Source: Tritrichomonas musculus | Lineage: Eukaryota > Parabasalia > Tritrichomonadida > Tritrichomonadidae | Direction of reading: 5' to 3' | DNA: 25,311 nucleotides | NCBI GenBank assembly: GCA_039105265.1 | Contig: JAPFFF010000349.1 | Location: 1 to 25,311 of the forward strand | In this document: piece after piece, positions 8,952-18,193 of the stretch | Numbering within the stretch: position 1 is the first letter of the stretch | Layout: each line of letters starts with the position of its first letter | Notes under the pieces: model-generated | What the model was told of the DNA's origin: nothing | Databases searched by the model: none | Seen by the model: only the letters and a program-made list of their open reading frames with translations | Made by a program: the position numbers and the translations under genes

Positions 8952-9054
8952 TTCATTTACATCATAGCTAATAACATATACATTGTTGGTGACTAAGTTT
9001 GATTTTTCTTAATTGCAAAAATATAAAAAGATTTGTTTATCTTTAGTTGATCCT

Positions 9055-9471
9055 ATCAGTTTAAAAATCTGATATCGAGATTATCGATTATCAAGATATC
9101 AGATATGAAATATGATATAAAAATAATTGTAAACTTGATTTCAATTACAGAGATCTCGAGATCTCAAACAGATTTATCTTTTTTTATAATTTATATTTGT
9201 GATTTTAAAATATTTAAAAATAAATAATAGAAAATATTGATGTTTATTTTAAGATTAAAATCAAAAAATACATTCTTTTTTATGAAATATTTGAGAATAA
9301 ATTACGATCATATATTTATCAAAAAGTTTAATTGAAAATTCTGATACAAAAGCTGAGAAAAAAAAAAATCTCGATCTCTGATATCGATCTCGCGAATCAG
9401 TGCATATTTATGTATCGATATCAAAAAGTCAATCAATTATCGATCTCGAGAATTGGAGAATAACAAGCCTA
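9055..9471. repeat. Right terminal repeat of the Polinton relic
   Basis: About 417 bp, rich in GATATC, CTCGAG and ATCGAT palindromes. Read on the minus strand it begins AGGCTTGTTATTCTCC and runs collinear with 4742-5134. The two copies differ by scattered substitutions and small indels. The flank outside the end shows no match to the flank of the 4742-5194 element, so the two ends are not the two ends of one simple insertion. Confidence 0.75.
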
Positions 9472-9796
9472 ATAGCATGTTAAATAAAAAATAGAGAACA
9501 AGAATTCATAAAATTCATATATAATTTGTAATTTATCTTAATTACTTATTTTAAAAATAAAATAAATAAGTTAGAATTAAATTGCTAGGCTAGTTTTCTT
9601 CGTGAATACCTCTGTACGAAATTTTTAACGGTACATACTTAATACTCCAAAAAAAATACCAGTATTTACTGCTTACCAGTAGCATTCCGGTAAACGGTAA
9701 AAACTGATCTCGGTAGCTATCCCTGAACAACATGTTTTAAAAATGTTACAATTTTTTTTAAATATTTATTAAATAATTATTTAAAAAAAAAAAAAA
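9472..9796. other. Intergenic gap, no gene seen
   Basis: AT-rich DNA between the Polinton relic and the 3' end of the coiled-coil gene. A less AT-rich part near 9.59-9.72 kb contains small imperfect repeats around CCAGTATTTACTG and CCGGTAAACGGTAAA, with no recognisable element or RNA gene. Confidence 0.5.
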
Positions 9797-11449
9797 TTAA
9801 AGACCATACAACATGTATTCAACTTCATTTTGAACATTCTGAATACTACTTTCTATTTGCTCACCAATTTTTGCTATTTTTTCATCAATTGCTTGAATTG
9901 ATTCATCTCTCTTGTTTAACCTTTCGTCAGTGAATTCCACTTTTTTACGCAGCTCATCGATAGATTGCTTCCTGACGACCAAACGGCGCTGTTCTTCTTC
10001 AAGATGCATTTTCCTCATTTGCAAAGCATCACTTTTCTCAATTGAAGACATGTCGTGTGTCATATCTTGGCATTTTTGTAGAATATCTTCTTTTTCTTTC
10101 GTTTTCCTCTCCATTTCTAATTGCAAATCAGTTAGCATGTCTTTCTCTTCTTGATTTCTGGTTTTTGCTTCTGCAACTTGAACTTTGAGGTTTGCTATAT
10201 CAGCAATACGATCATTGAGATCATTGATTTTCTTGACCTTTTGACGATATAAGGCTTCTGATTGTTCTCTTTCTTCGCGATTTGCTTCTTCAAGGTCGTC
10301 AATATTGCCATTTTCGATATCAATTTTAATTTGCCTTCTTTCTATCCTGGATCTTCTTGATCGTCTTGATGTTGTGCTTGCTTTGTCGCTCTGCCTAACT
10401 GGAGAAACTGACCTATTTCGTTTGTCGATCATTTTGAGCATCATTGTGTTATTTTTGAGTTTTTGGGGTGATGGTGTAGCTGGTCCACTTTTAATTAAAC
10501 CATGCTTAATACGAATATCACGCCTTTTAGTTGCTCTTTCAAGTTTTAATCTACGCAATTTGATTTGGGCTTTTCTTTCCTTATTTTGTTTGACAAGAGC
10601 TTTGAAAATTGCATATTCTTGCTGAGTCTCAATTGAAAAGTTGTCAAGAAGACTTCTATTTAATGATCTCTCTGCTTCATCTGCAAGTTGTTCTGCTTGG
10701 GCAGCAGCTTCTTTTTCATATTTCAAGTCATATATTTCTTCAGATTGCTTCTTATTTTCTTCTTCGATTTGCTTATCACAGTCTTGGAAACGTTTCTTGA
10801 GGCTATCAAGAACATTATTAAGATCAGTGATTTTGCTATTTAATTCACATTTTTGAACCTTCAACATCAAATTTGAAACATCTGACTTAGTTTGTTCGAA
10901 TTTAGCTTTAACGATCTTACGCCTTAGAGCCTTGATTTTTTGCATGATATCATATTTTTCTGAGCCAATAGCATTTTCACTCTCTGTTGTATCGACACTA
11001 GTATTATCATCATCATCATCAGAAACTTTATCATTTTCAAATTTTTTAACATGCCTTTCGATTCGCTCAAATGTTTGTTTCAAAGTTTGATGAATCCTAG
11101 TTATTTGAGTTATGAGCGTTTTCTTTTTTGCAACTGCATTGTCATATTGTTGACTAGCATCGTCGAATTGTTTTTGTAAAAGTTCAAGATTCTGTTTTCG
11201 AAAATCTATTTCGCTGTATCGTTTTTGAATCATTTGCTGTTGAAATTGATTGAGATGACGAGATATATTAAATTCTGACTCTGCAATAGCATGAACTCTT
11301 GATAATTCAGTAATCTGATCATTAAAATATAAGATTCGGTTCTCTTTATGCCGAATGATGTTGGAGTCAATTGAGGCATCACCTATATCAACACTGAATG
11401 TCATGACACTGGATGCTTGACTTTTTTGCGATTTTGGCGCCTCAGTCAT
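9797..11449 (-). CDS. Long coiled-coil protein of unknown function
   Basis: A protein of about 550 residues that is coiled coil over most of its length. I chose the internal Met at 11449, giving MTEAPKSQKSQ, over the first in-frame Met at 11485, because the 12 extra residues are Phe/Ile-rich and come from AT-rich leader-like DNA. An N-terminal Ser/Lys-rich leader is followed by coil, an acidic DDDDD-containing break (about residues 145-165), more coil, then a basic Ser/Arg region (about 320-375, with SVSPVRQ and RRSRRSR) and a second long coil to the end. The basic Ser-Pro insert resembles microtubule- or nucleic-acid-binding linkers and could be phosphorylated. No signal peptide, membrane helix or enzyme motif. 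A cytoskeletal or flagellar/axostyle role is possible, but this is a guess from composition. It lies on the same strand as, and just 3' of, the aminopeptidase gene. Confidence 0.8.
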   Translation of the reverse strand: MTEAPKSQKSQASSVMTFSVDIGDASIDSNIIRHKENRILYFNDQITELSRVHAIAESEFNISRHLNQFQQQMIQKRYSEIDFRKQNLELLQKQFDDASQQYDNAVAKKKTLITQITRIHQTLKQTFERIERHVKKFENDKVSDDDDDNTSVDTTESENAIGSEKYDIMQKIKALRRKIVKAKFEQTKSDVSNLMLKVQKCELNSKITDLNNVLDSLKKRFQDCDKQIEEENKKQSEEIYDLKYEKEAAAQAEQLADEAERSLNRSLLDNFSIETQQEYAIFKALVKQNKERKAQIKLRRLKLERATKRRDIRIKHGLIKSGPATPSPQKLKNNTMMLKMIDKRNRSVSPVRQSDKASTTSRRSRRSRIERRQIKIDIENGNIDDLEEANREEREQSEALYRQKVKKINDLNDRIADIANLKVQVAEAKTRNQEEKDMLTDLQLEMERKTKEKEDILQKCQDMTHDMSSIEKSDALQMRKMHLEEEQRRLVVRKQSIDELRKKVEFTDERLNKRDESIQAIDEKIAKIGEQIESSIQNVQNEVEYMLYGL

Positions 11450-11670
11450 TATTTCAAAACTTATAAAATATTCTAAATTTTTCAATAAAATTAATTCATA
11501 GTGAATTAAACGGACGATGATACAATTTTCAAAAATTCTATTTTGAATTAGATTTGATCGTCAAACTTTTTTAAAAAAGTTATATTTAAAGACCATGTAT
11601 AAATTGAAAAATTAATACATAAACATTTTTATTTTTTAAAATAAAATATTTAAATCAAATAATAAAAATA

Positions 11671-12945
11671 TTAATCTATAGATTTACGGAAATCTTGAAC
11701 ATCACCAACATGCTCATAAATGGCTTTACAAAGCTTATACATATATTCAATATCAACAAACGATCCTAATTCGCGAATTGAATGCATTGCTAGCAAAGGA
11801 ACACCAATATCGATAATGGTTGTACCGAATTTCATTGCAAAAAATTGGCCCATGGTTGATCCAGAGGCAGTAAAAGGTTTGTCTGTAAAAGGAAGAATTG
11901 GTATATGTAATTCATCAGCAATTTTCTGAACAAATGAATAAGGTGGCATTGTTGTTGATAGATACATGTTTGGATTGAATCCCCAAAGAAGACCTTGACC
12001 AAGGCTTCCTCTATGAGTTTCATTGTAGTGTTTATCGAAGTTTGGGTTATATCCTTGGTTAACATCAGATGAGATGATAATTGATCTATGGAAAAATGAA
12101 TGATCAGTTCCAGCTAATTCAAGGACTCTTTCTACAAGATCTGAACGTGCGCCACATCGAGATCCTGAGCCAATCTCTTCATTATCATATCCGATAAAAA
12201 CGCATGTGCCAGTTGAAGGACGATCAATTGATAGAAAACTTTCGAAACAGGGTATCGCGCATGAAAGATCATCAAGTCGAGCAGAATGGACGAATTCTCC
12301 TGTTATTCCAGTAACTGATGCTTTTTGATTTGGAACAAGTGAAATATCATAATCAATTAAATCATTTTCTTCACATTCGCAAAGCTGACAAACAATTGAA
12401 TCAAGAGTTGATTTTTTATCATCAGAATCTTTTAAGGCAAAAATAGGATGAAAATTGCTTTCAACGAGTTGCGGTTGCAAACTAGACCTTGATCGTAAAT
12501 GAACAGCAAGACTTGGAATCGTACAAACAGCTTTTTCTGATTGAATAATTTTTGAGCAAAACTGCTCATCTTTTTGAAAAATAGCACGACCTGCAATTCT
12601 AAGATCTCTGTCCATCCAAGTCATCCAAGTACCCCCACCATACCTAAAAACGTCATAACATTCAGCACCTAAATTGAAACCATTCGAATTCCTCGAAATT
12701 TTGAAAACAGGGGAGTCAATGTGGGCCCCAATTAGAACACCTGAATCAAAATTTGTCCTATTGACAGCAACAATTGCACGATGTTGGCGAATAACAAAAA
12801 ATTTATCTGGTACATTTTCATTTTTGACATTTTCATTAATTTCAGTGTAGCCTGCTTTTAATAATTTCGAGCGTGCGATCTGCGTAAAATGGGCTGGTGT
12901 TAAAGAATGATCAATAAAATCAATAAAATCTTCTCGAAATGTCAT
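11671..12945 (-). CDS. Aspartyl aminopeptidase, peptidase family M18
   Basis: A 424-residue cytosolic metallo-aminopeptidase of family M18 (DNPEP, yeast Ape4/Lap4), which removes acidic N-terminal residues from peptides using two metal ions. The metal and catalytic residues are all visible: His75 and Asp77 in GAHIDSP, Asp225 or 226 in SARLDDLSCA, Glu256 and Glu257 in GYDNEEIGS, Asp294 in SSDVNQGYNP, and His388 in LLAMHSIRELG. The SGSTMGQF loop near 361-368 is also conserved. The sequence starts directly with the family's N-terminal helix and lacks a propeptide or signal, so a cytosolic enzyme is likely. It is slightly shorter than most M18 enzymes (about 430-480 residues) but the domain is complete. 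M18 enzymes usually form dodecamers. Confidence 0.95.
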   Translation of the reverse strand: MTFREDFIDFIDHSLTPAHFTQIARSKLLKAGYTEINENVKNENVPDKFFVIRQHRAIVAVNRTNFDSGVLIGAHIDSPVFKISRNSNGFNLGAECYDVFRYGGGTWMTWMDRDLRIAGRAIFQKDEQFCSKIIQSEKAVCTIPSLAVHLRSRSSLQPQLVESNFHPIFALKDSDDKKSTLDSIVCQLCECEENDLIDYDISLVPNQKASVTGITGEFVHSARLDDLSCAIPCFESFLSIDRPSTGTCVFIGYDNEEIGSGSRCGARSDLVERVLELAGTDHSFFHRSIIISSDVNQGYNPNFDKHYNETHRGSLGQGLLWGFNPNMYLSTTMPPYSFVQKIADELHIPILPFTDKPFTASGSTMGQFFAMKFGTTIIDIGVPLLAMHSIRELGSFVDIEYMYKLCKAIYEHVGDVQDFRKSID

Positions 12946-13100
12946 TTTGTTTAATTTATGTAAGATTGGTTATTGACATACTCTGTTTGAAAAAATATTT
13001 TTTCTTGTTGAAAAAAAAAAAAAAAAAAATTGAATAATAATTAAAAAACTTGGTTTACTGAGTAAACTTTACTCCTCAGAAATCTCTTTTCTCTCACATA

Positions 13101-13997
13101 GGGGTTTCGACGATAAGAAAATGTCAGAAAATTGAATGAAAATAGGAAATATCTGAAGGTTTTTTAAAAAAATATTGCCATTCGATAGAAAAACATACGA
13201 ACTTTAAAAATATTTATTTATTTATTGTAAATATCTATAGGCAGTCGAGATTCCGCTTTTTTAATTTGAGAAGGTCTGTTTGAACCAAATTTTAATTTTA
13301 TCTTTCATTTTAACAAAAGGAATCAAAAGAAAGTTGGGACGTTATTTCAAAATTCGAAGAATTTGGAGACAAATAAGCTAAAATTTATCATATTTCACTG
13401 ATATAGCACATCAAAATGTTTGATTATATAATAGTCATTTAAAAAAAAAGCATATATCAAAGTATTAAAAGCGCTTTATGTATTATATTACGATAACGGT
13501 TTGCGTATTTTATAATTTTGTACAAGATTATAAAATATAAAAAAAATTAGATACTCAGAACGAATATATATTTTAATACAATTAATTTGATTTTGTAGAA
13601 TAATTGCTTTAGAAGCATAATCCAGAATTATATCAACTCGGCTATATTATTTAAGATATTCCAAATCTTGAAAAAATCAAATTCAAATGGCCATTAAATA
13701 AACAAGATTTCTTAAATATTGTCATATCTCTATTGATGTAAAACTATATTTTTATCATTTTTATTTCTGTTTTAATGAATAATCAACTATACAATAAATA
13801 ATACGCTTTTTTAGATTCTTTAATCAATCAAACAAACCTTGTTAAATTTAAACAGTGGTATTTCCACTGCTAATAGACATTTTGGAAAAATAAATTTATA
13901 TTTATTTAGAAACTATTATGCACATTAAATTTTTATATTTTATAAATTGATTTACCAGAGTTTTTTTTTATCGTTTTTTTTCTATCGTCGAAACCCC
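13101..13997. mobile_element. MITE-like element 1, GGGGTTTCGACGATA ends
   Basis: An 897-bp non-coding element bounded by 15-bp perfect terminal inverted repeats, GGGGTTTCGACGATA at 13101-13115 and its complement at 13983-13997. It is flanked by TA on both sides (13099-13100 and 13998-13999), the target duplication of the Tc1/mariner/pogo superfamily. The interior is AT-rich with no ORF of note, so it is either a non-autonomous element or a decayed one. The outer flanks also share TCTCACA on both sides. Confidence 0.75.
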
Positions 13998-14102
13998 TAT
14001 TTTCTCACAATTTTTTTCAATTAAAAATATTTTAATTCAAATTTTCTATGAGTCTTCAGAAAGTAGAACGATAAGTAGGGACAAATTGTTTTTTTAAAAA
14101 TA

Positions 14103-14425
14103 TAGTCTACTGGAAAACCCCCCTACAAATGGAAACCCCCTACCATTTTTATTCACCTATTTTTGGCCTTTAATAGTGGCAAAAAGTACGTTGGTGGAAA
14201 ACCCACCTACCATTTTCTATTCAATTTTTCGATAAAAAAATTGAATAGATTTCATTTTTAAATACTAATATCTAAATATAAAATAAACATTTTTTAAATA
14301 ATAATAATTATTTTATCAAATGAACATTTTATCTATATGTATATATGATATTATGAATCTAACTCTTTTATATAGAGATTTGGTAGGGGGTTTTCCATTT
14401 GGTAGGGGGGTTTTACTCTAGACTA
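14103..14425. mobile_element. MITE-like element 2, TAGTCTA...CCCCCCTAC ends
   Basis: A 323-bp non-coding element with about 43-bp imperfect terminal inverted repeats. The left end runs from TAGTCTACTGGAAAACCCCC through GGAAACCCCCTACC. The right end is its complement with a few changes. TA flanks both ends (14101-14102, 14426-14427). An additional internal variant, GGTGGAAAACCCACCTACC, lies near 14192-14210. No coding capacity. The C-rich ends stand out sharply from the AT-rich surroundings. Confidence 0.75.
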
Positions 14426-14427
14426 TA

Positions 14428-14669
14428 CCATATCTTTCAATTTTGAGAAGATGAAAATAAAAAAAAAGAATATAAAAAAGTTATTTATTCAGGAAAATGC
14501 ATTTTAAATAGCTTTGGGAGCCTTTGAGGGCTAAGCCCAATTGGTTGATATAATAGCAGGAGCCTCAACCTGAGATGAATGAAAGTAATCATGCCTTTAT
14601 AATTTAAAAAAAAATATTTAGCTTTATTCAAATTTGAGAGGACGATAAGAAGGGACAAATTAAAAAACT
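14428..14669. other. Spacer between elements
   Basis: AT-rich spacer of about 240 bp with no credible gene; the short minus-strand frame reaching into element A is a shadow. The 23-bp sequence around GATAAGAAGGGACAAATT at 14639-14661 is a near copy, in the same direction, of 14065-14087. Confidence 0.5.
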
Positions 14670-14671
14670 TA

Positions 14672-14819
14672 TAGTACCGTCGGTTTGGGAGGAGAATGTG
14701 GGTTTGGGAAGGAGAACACTTCACCAAAAAAAAAAAAAAGAATAATAATAAAATTGAAAGGAAAATAATCGTTTTTTAGATAGACTTAAAAAAGGACGAA
14801 ACCGCATACCTTTTACAAT
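14672..14819. repeat. Left terminal inverted repeat of element A
   Basis: 148 bp, starting TAGTACCGTCGGTTTGGG, with a G-rich outer part, a poly-A run, then the inner block GGACGAAACCGCATACC. The complement makes up the right end, split around transposon B. The two arms look nearly identical except for the poly-A length and a few bases where B sits. Confidence 0.8.
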
Positions 14820-14861
14820 AACCGTTTTTTAAAAAGGACGAAACCGCATACCTTTTACAAC
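14778..14861. repeat. 42-bp direct duplication at the inner edge of the A repeat
   Basis: The block AAAAAGGACGAAACCGCATACC with CCTTTTACAA occurs twice, 42 bases apart (GGACG at 14794 and at 14836). The same block occurs once, inverted, at the right end (16280-16308). Only the left arm carries the extra copy. Confidence 0.75.
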
Positions 14862-14952
14862 ATTCAAATTTTTTTTAAAACTTTCAAAAAAAAGAAAAGA
14901 AAGATTAATCTTTACTTTTTGTATATACAATGTAATTACACAGGACGATAGA

Positions 14953-14980
14953 AATTACATATGTAAATACATATGTAATT
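14953..14980. repeat. Near-perfect 28-bp palindrome
   Basis: AATTACATATGTA at 14953-14965 is followed, after two A residues, by its reverse complement at 14968-14980. It lies inside element A and can form a 13-bp stem. Confidence 0.7.
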
Positions 14981-16326
14981 TTTTTATTTGAAAAATATCT
15001 TTATCTTCAAAAATTTAGTCAATTAAAATAAAAAAAGCATGAATATAAAGCAGAAATAATTTTTATTCAGTTATTATTGCTAATAAATTATTAAAACTTT
15101 GATATTTCTTTGATCATTCTTTTGATGGTGTAAAATGGCACTTTATATTTATTAAAAAATTCTGATTTTATTTCGACTTATTATGATTGGCTAAATCGTT
15201 TTGATTTATTTATTCGATGCATTTGAATTATTTTATAATAGTACCGACGTACAAAACCTTTTTTTCTATGATATTTTGCTTCTAATTATATCTATCAGAT
15301 AGAATCATCTGCGATAACATGGTTTTTTGACCAAAATTAGCAAGAGTTAATGAAAAATAGTTTTTATCTTTAGATTATGAATAAAAATATTGTTTTAAAC
15401 ATAAATAACTGATTTACATCAAAATTTTTGATTTAATATTAAAGTTACGTTAAAATGTTACGTTAATAAAAATGTGATGTAAAAAAAGTAAAGATTAAGA
15501 AAGATAAAATGATAGAAAGATTAATTAAAAAAATTATTTATTTTAAGCAAAAAACAATATTATTTTTATCTAATTGATATAAACCAGGACTTCTAATATT
15601 AGTAAAATAATTATCTTCAACACCCTTGACTTTTTTTAAGTTGTTCAAGACTAAAACTGAATTGAAATTTTGTTTTTGAATAAAAAATTTCAGAAAACTC
15701 AAATAAAAATGAGGTAAAACAATTTTTAGGGAATTTTTAATATATCTTGCATAAAAGTAAAAATATTGATAAAAATCGGTGCTGTTTAAAAAAAGTAAAA
15801 GGTTTTGTATTAGCAATTGCATCAGATCCTAAATCTAATGGAAGATATATAAATTAATATGGAAAAATGAATGGAGACTCGATTTTTTCCTTTCTATCCT
15901 TTTGAAAAGTCAGTTTCATTTCGATACATTTATAATTTTGAATTGTAAGGTTTCTGTTAGGCTTCGTTTTTGATAGTTCATAATCAATCTATTGGTTGAA
16001 GAATATCGATGATGTTTTAAAATCTCAAATTAGCGAACAACCAGGCGATATGTCGAATTTGACTAGTACTTGCAAGCCATAAATGTTTCGTTGATAAAAT
16101 CCTTTTGTAATTATGAGTATGTTTGTTTTGAATTCTAATTCAATTTTTTAAAAGATATTTGGTTGTTTATATTGCTTTTTATTGCTTTTTTCTTTTTTGT
16201 ATTTATATTTGGCCTAATTTCTATTGCATTTAATTTCTGTTATTATTTGTTCAATTCTTTTGAATACATAAAAAGCCGATGTAAAAGGTATGCGGTTTCG
16301 TCCTTTTTGAAGTCTATCGTTTTTTA

Positions 16327-16540
16327 TGTTTTTTTGTGTTTCTTCTCATGATATAATGAAGTTTCGAATGTAATATTTCATATATATATTATATATGCAT
16401 TAACCTATATTATGAACAAAAATTGATATTTTTTGTTCGAATATGCGATTATTATCAGATGTCTAAAATATCACTTTTCATCGATGATATTTTAAATTTA
16501 AAACTACATCTTAATATAAAATATGTTTAAATCAGAAAAA
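16327..16540. repeat. Left terminal inverted repeat of transposon B
   Basis: 214 bp, from TGTTTTTTTGTGTTTC to TTTAAATCAGAAAAA. Its reverse complement is at 17980-18193 with no mismatch seen by eye. Confidence 0.9.
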
Positions 16541-16602
16541 AATGAGCTATTTCAATAAATGCTGATTTTTTTACGTACGTTATAAGACGTTAAAAATCAT
16601 TT

Positions 16603-17937
16603 TTGTTGATGGATGATTCCGTTCCTATACCATCAATTTCACTTTGCGTGGAACTATTTGGAAACGACAAAGGGAATATACTCCACAGGGAACTATGCAG
16701 CTCAGAATTCAGATCAGCCCCTTCTTTACATGACCAAATATTATTTGTGAAAAAAATGCATCCAGAGCTCACCGTTAAGCAAATTACATCTTAGCTTGGG
16801 ATATGCATAAAGCGATATTATAAAGCATTAAAAAATGAGGTAAATCCTACCTTTACTGAAGCCAAACCGCCTCAGCATCAACTATTAACTGGTGAAGAAG
16901 AAAATGCCATAATTGACAAAATACATGAACAGCAACTCTTATAAGATTGTTGGGAAAGCACAGATATACGCAATTATGCTTCAGAAATATACAGAAAAAG
17001 AACTTCTATTGAAAAAACTTTCACACGTGATTGGATGAATGACTTTAAAAATCGTCATAAAAATTCAATAGAAAAAGTTAAAGCAGATTCATTAGAAGAA
17101 AATCGAGCTCAAATATCAATAGAAGAGGTGAATCGTTACTTTGGAGAAATTGATGAGATGATGAAAGATCCACCGATCCCTCTTCTTCTAATTAATTTCG
17201 ATGAAATAGGTTTTGGAAGAAGACCAGAAAAAGGAAAAAGAAAAAGCGTATATATTTTTAAACAATGCAAAGTGAGACCATTTTTCAGGGAATTAACTGA
17301 TCAGTATCACGTTTCTGTAGTTGTTGGTGTAAGTGCTGGATGCACTGACATCATTCCATTGTTTCTGTCGACAAGAAAAAATTTAGATGATGATATTCAT
17401 GGCACTTTTTTCCATAGGCGAGCAAATTATTATTCAACGCCTAAAGGTTATGCAACCACAGAATCTACCATTTATTGGATAGAATACAGCCTTGCACCAT
17501 ATGTTCAACTTGTTCGTGCACTTCTTGGGGAAAAACTTAAATGCGTTGTGATTGCAGACAGACTAAAATCTCATTTTAACCAACCTGCGATTGAAGCATT
17601 TAATAAAATTGGAAATATACAATTGATTTTACTCCCTCCTCATTCGTCTCACTTAGCTCAGGTCCTAGATTTAACAGTTTTTAATTCATTCAAAAAGTTC
17701 TATGAATCAATTTCTGATTTCAATGAGTATCCATCTGCTTTTACCAAAAAATTGATGAAAATCAAAAAGGCCTATTTAAGTACTGTTTTCGATGAGCTTA
17801 TTAAATCAGGATGGGAACGTGCAGGATTCAATTTGATTTTAGAACAAGGCGAGATTTCAAGATACACTTTTTCGGAGACTTTCAAAGAATTTTTACGATC
17901 TTCTGCAACACACAAAAAAGTTCAGAAAAATGACTAA
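16603..17937 (+). pseudogene. Transposase of element B (pogo/Tigger type, DDE)
   Basis: A single frame of 445 codons that is open except for two in-frame stops, TAG at 16792-16794 and TAA at 16942-16944. The uninterrupted stretch from the Met at 17035 gives 300 residues. Upstream, the WMNDFKNRHK segment and preceding helices resemble the CENP-B/Tc5 type DNA-binding domain. Counted from 17035, the catalytic triad is Asp56 (LLINFDEIGFG), Asp175 (CVVIADRLKSH) and Asp212 (HLAQVLDLTVFNSFKK), giving DD36D, which fits pogo-like transposases. All three acids are intact. With the standard genetic code the DNA-binding part is cut off, so this copy is probably inactive on its own despite its young terminal repeats. 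Stop read-through is possible but unsupported. Confidence 0.8.
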
Positions 17938-17979
17938 AAAAAAAACTCTTTTTTCAAAATTTGAACATAATTGATATCA

Positions 17980-18193
17980 TTTTTCTGATTTAAACATATT
18001 TTATATTAAGATGTAGTTTTAAATTTAAAATATCATCGATGAAAAGTGATATTTTAGACATCTGATAATAATCGCATATTCGAACAAAAAATATCAATTT
18101 TTGTTCATAATATAGGTTAATGCATATATAATATATATATGAAATATTACATTCGAAACTTCATTATATCATGAGAAGAAACACAAAAAAACA
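17980..18193. repeat. Right terminal inverted repeat of transposon B
   Basis: Reverse complement of 16327-16540, starting 43 bases after the stop codon of the transposase gene. Confidence 0.9.

Larger units (their letters stand above)
7259..9471 (-). mobile_element. Polinton (Maverick) relic, right-hand end
   Basis: A fossil of a Polinton-type element. Parts seen are a right terminal repeat (9055-9471) ending in CT, a minus-strand gene region just inside it encoding a coiled-coil, structural-looking protein, and further coding remnants on its 3' side down to about 7.26 kb, including a coiled-coil/acidic protein piece. The polymerase, integrase, ATPase, protease and capsid genes that define a whole Polinton are absent, so only an end remains. 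The left part is replaced by a DDE transposase fragment. It is broken, with an estimated two to four breaks plus the missing body. It looks moderately old. Assignment to Polintons rests on the AG...CT ends, the long terminal repeat and the style of the coding region; no hallmark enzyme is left to confirm it. Confidence 0.55.
16327..18193 (+). mobile_element. Transposon B: pogo-like, 214-bp terminal repeats
   Basis: An 1,867-bp element nested in the right terminal repeat of element A. It begins TGTTTTTTTGTGTTTC and ends with the complement, flanked by TA at 16325-16326 and 18194-18195. Its terminal inverted repeats (16327-16540 and 17980-18193) are 214 bp long, and I saw no difference between them. 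It carries one plus-strand gene, a DDE transposase of the pogo/Tigger type. Identical arms mean a recent insertion, younger than A. A 214-bp repeat is long for the Tc1/mariner superfamily, whose ends are often 20-30 bp. Confidence 0.9.

Noticed and set aside
8056-8967. Plus-strand frames of 100 and 169 codons opposite the Polinton relic gene
   Set aside because: They are antisense shadows of the longer minus-strand frame, with Ser/Leu-rich composition typical of reverse-complement reading.
4742-9471. One 4.7-kb Polinton bounded by inverted terminal repeats at 4742-5134 and 9055-9471
   Set aside because: The ~100-bp tandem array resumes right after 5194, and the 4742-5194 unit has its own inverted ends, so the left repeat is better explained as an independent short insertion.
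9912-10856. Several plus-strand frames opposite the 550-residue coiled-coil gene
   Set aside because: Ser/Leu/Phe-rich shadows of Glu/Lys-rich coiled-coil codons; the minus-strand gene is much longer and has ordinary composition.
11450-11485. First Met at 11485 as the start of the coiled-coil gene
   Set aside because: The extra 12 residues are Phe/Ile-rich and encoded by leader-like AT-rich DNA; the Met at 11449 gives a typical hydrophilic N-terminus. The choice is not certain.
14485-14727. 80-codon minus-strand frame across the left end of element A
   Set aside because: It crosses the transposon boundary and has low-complexity content; no domain recognised.
16163-16351. 62-codon hydrophobic frame spanning into transposon B
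   Set aside because: Phe/Ile-rich product of AT-rich DNA that crosses the insertion boundary of B, so it cannot be an ancestral gene.
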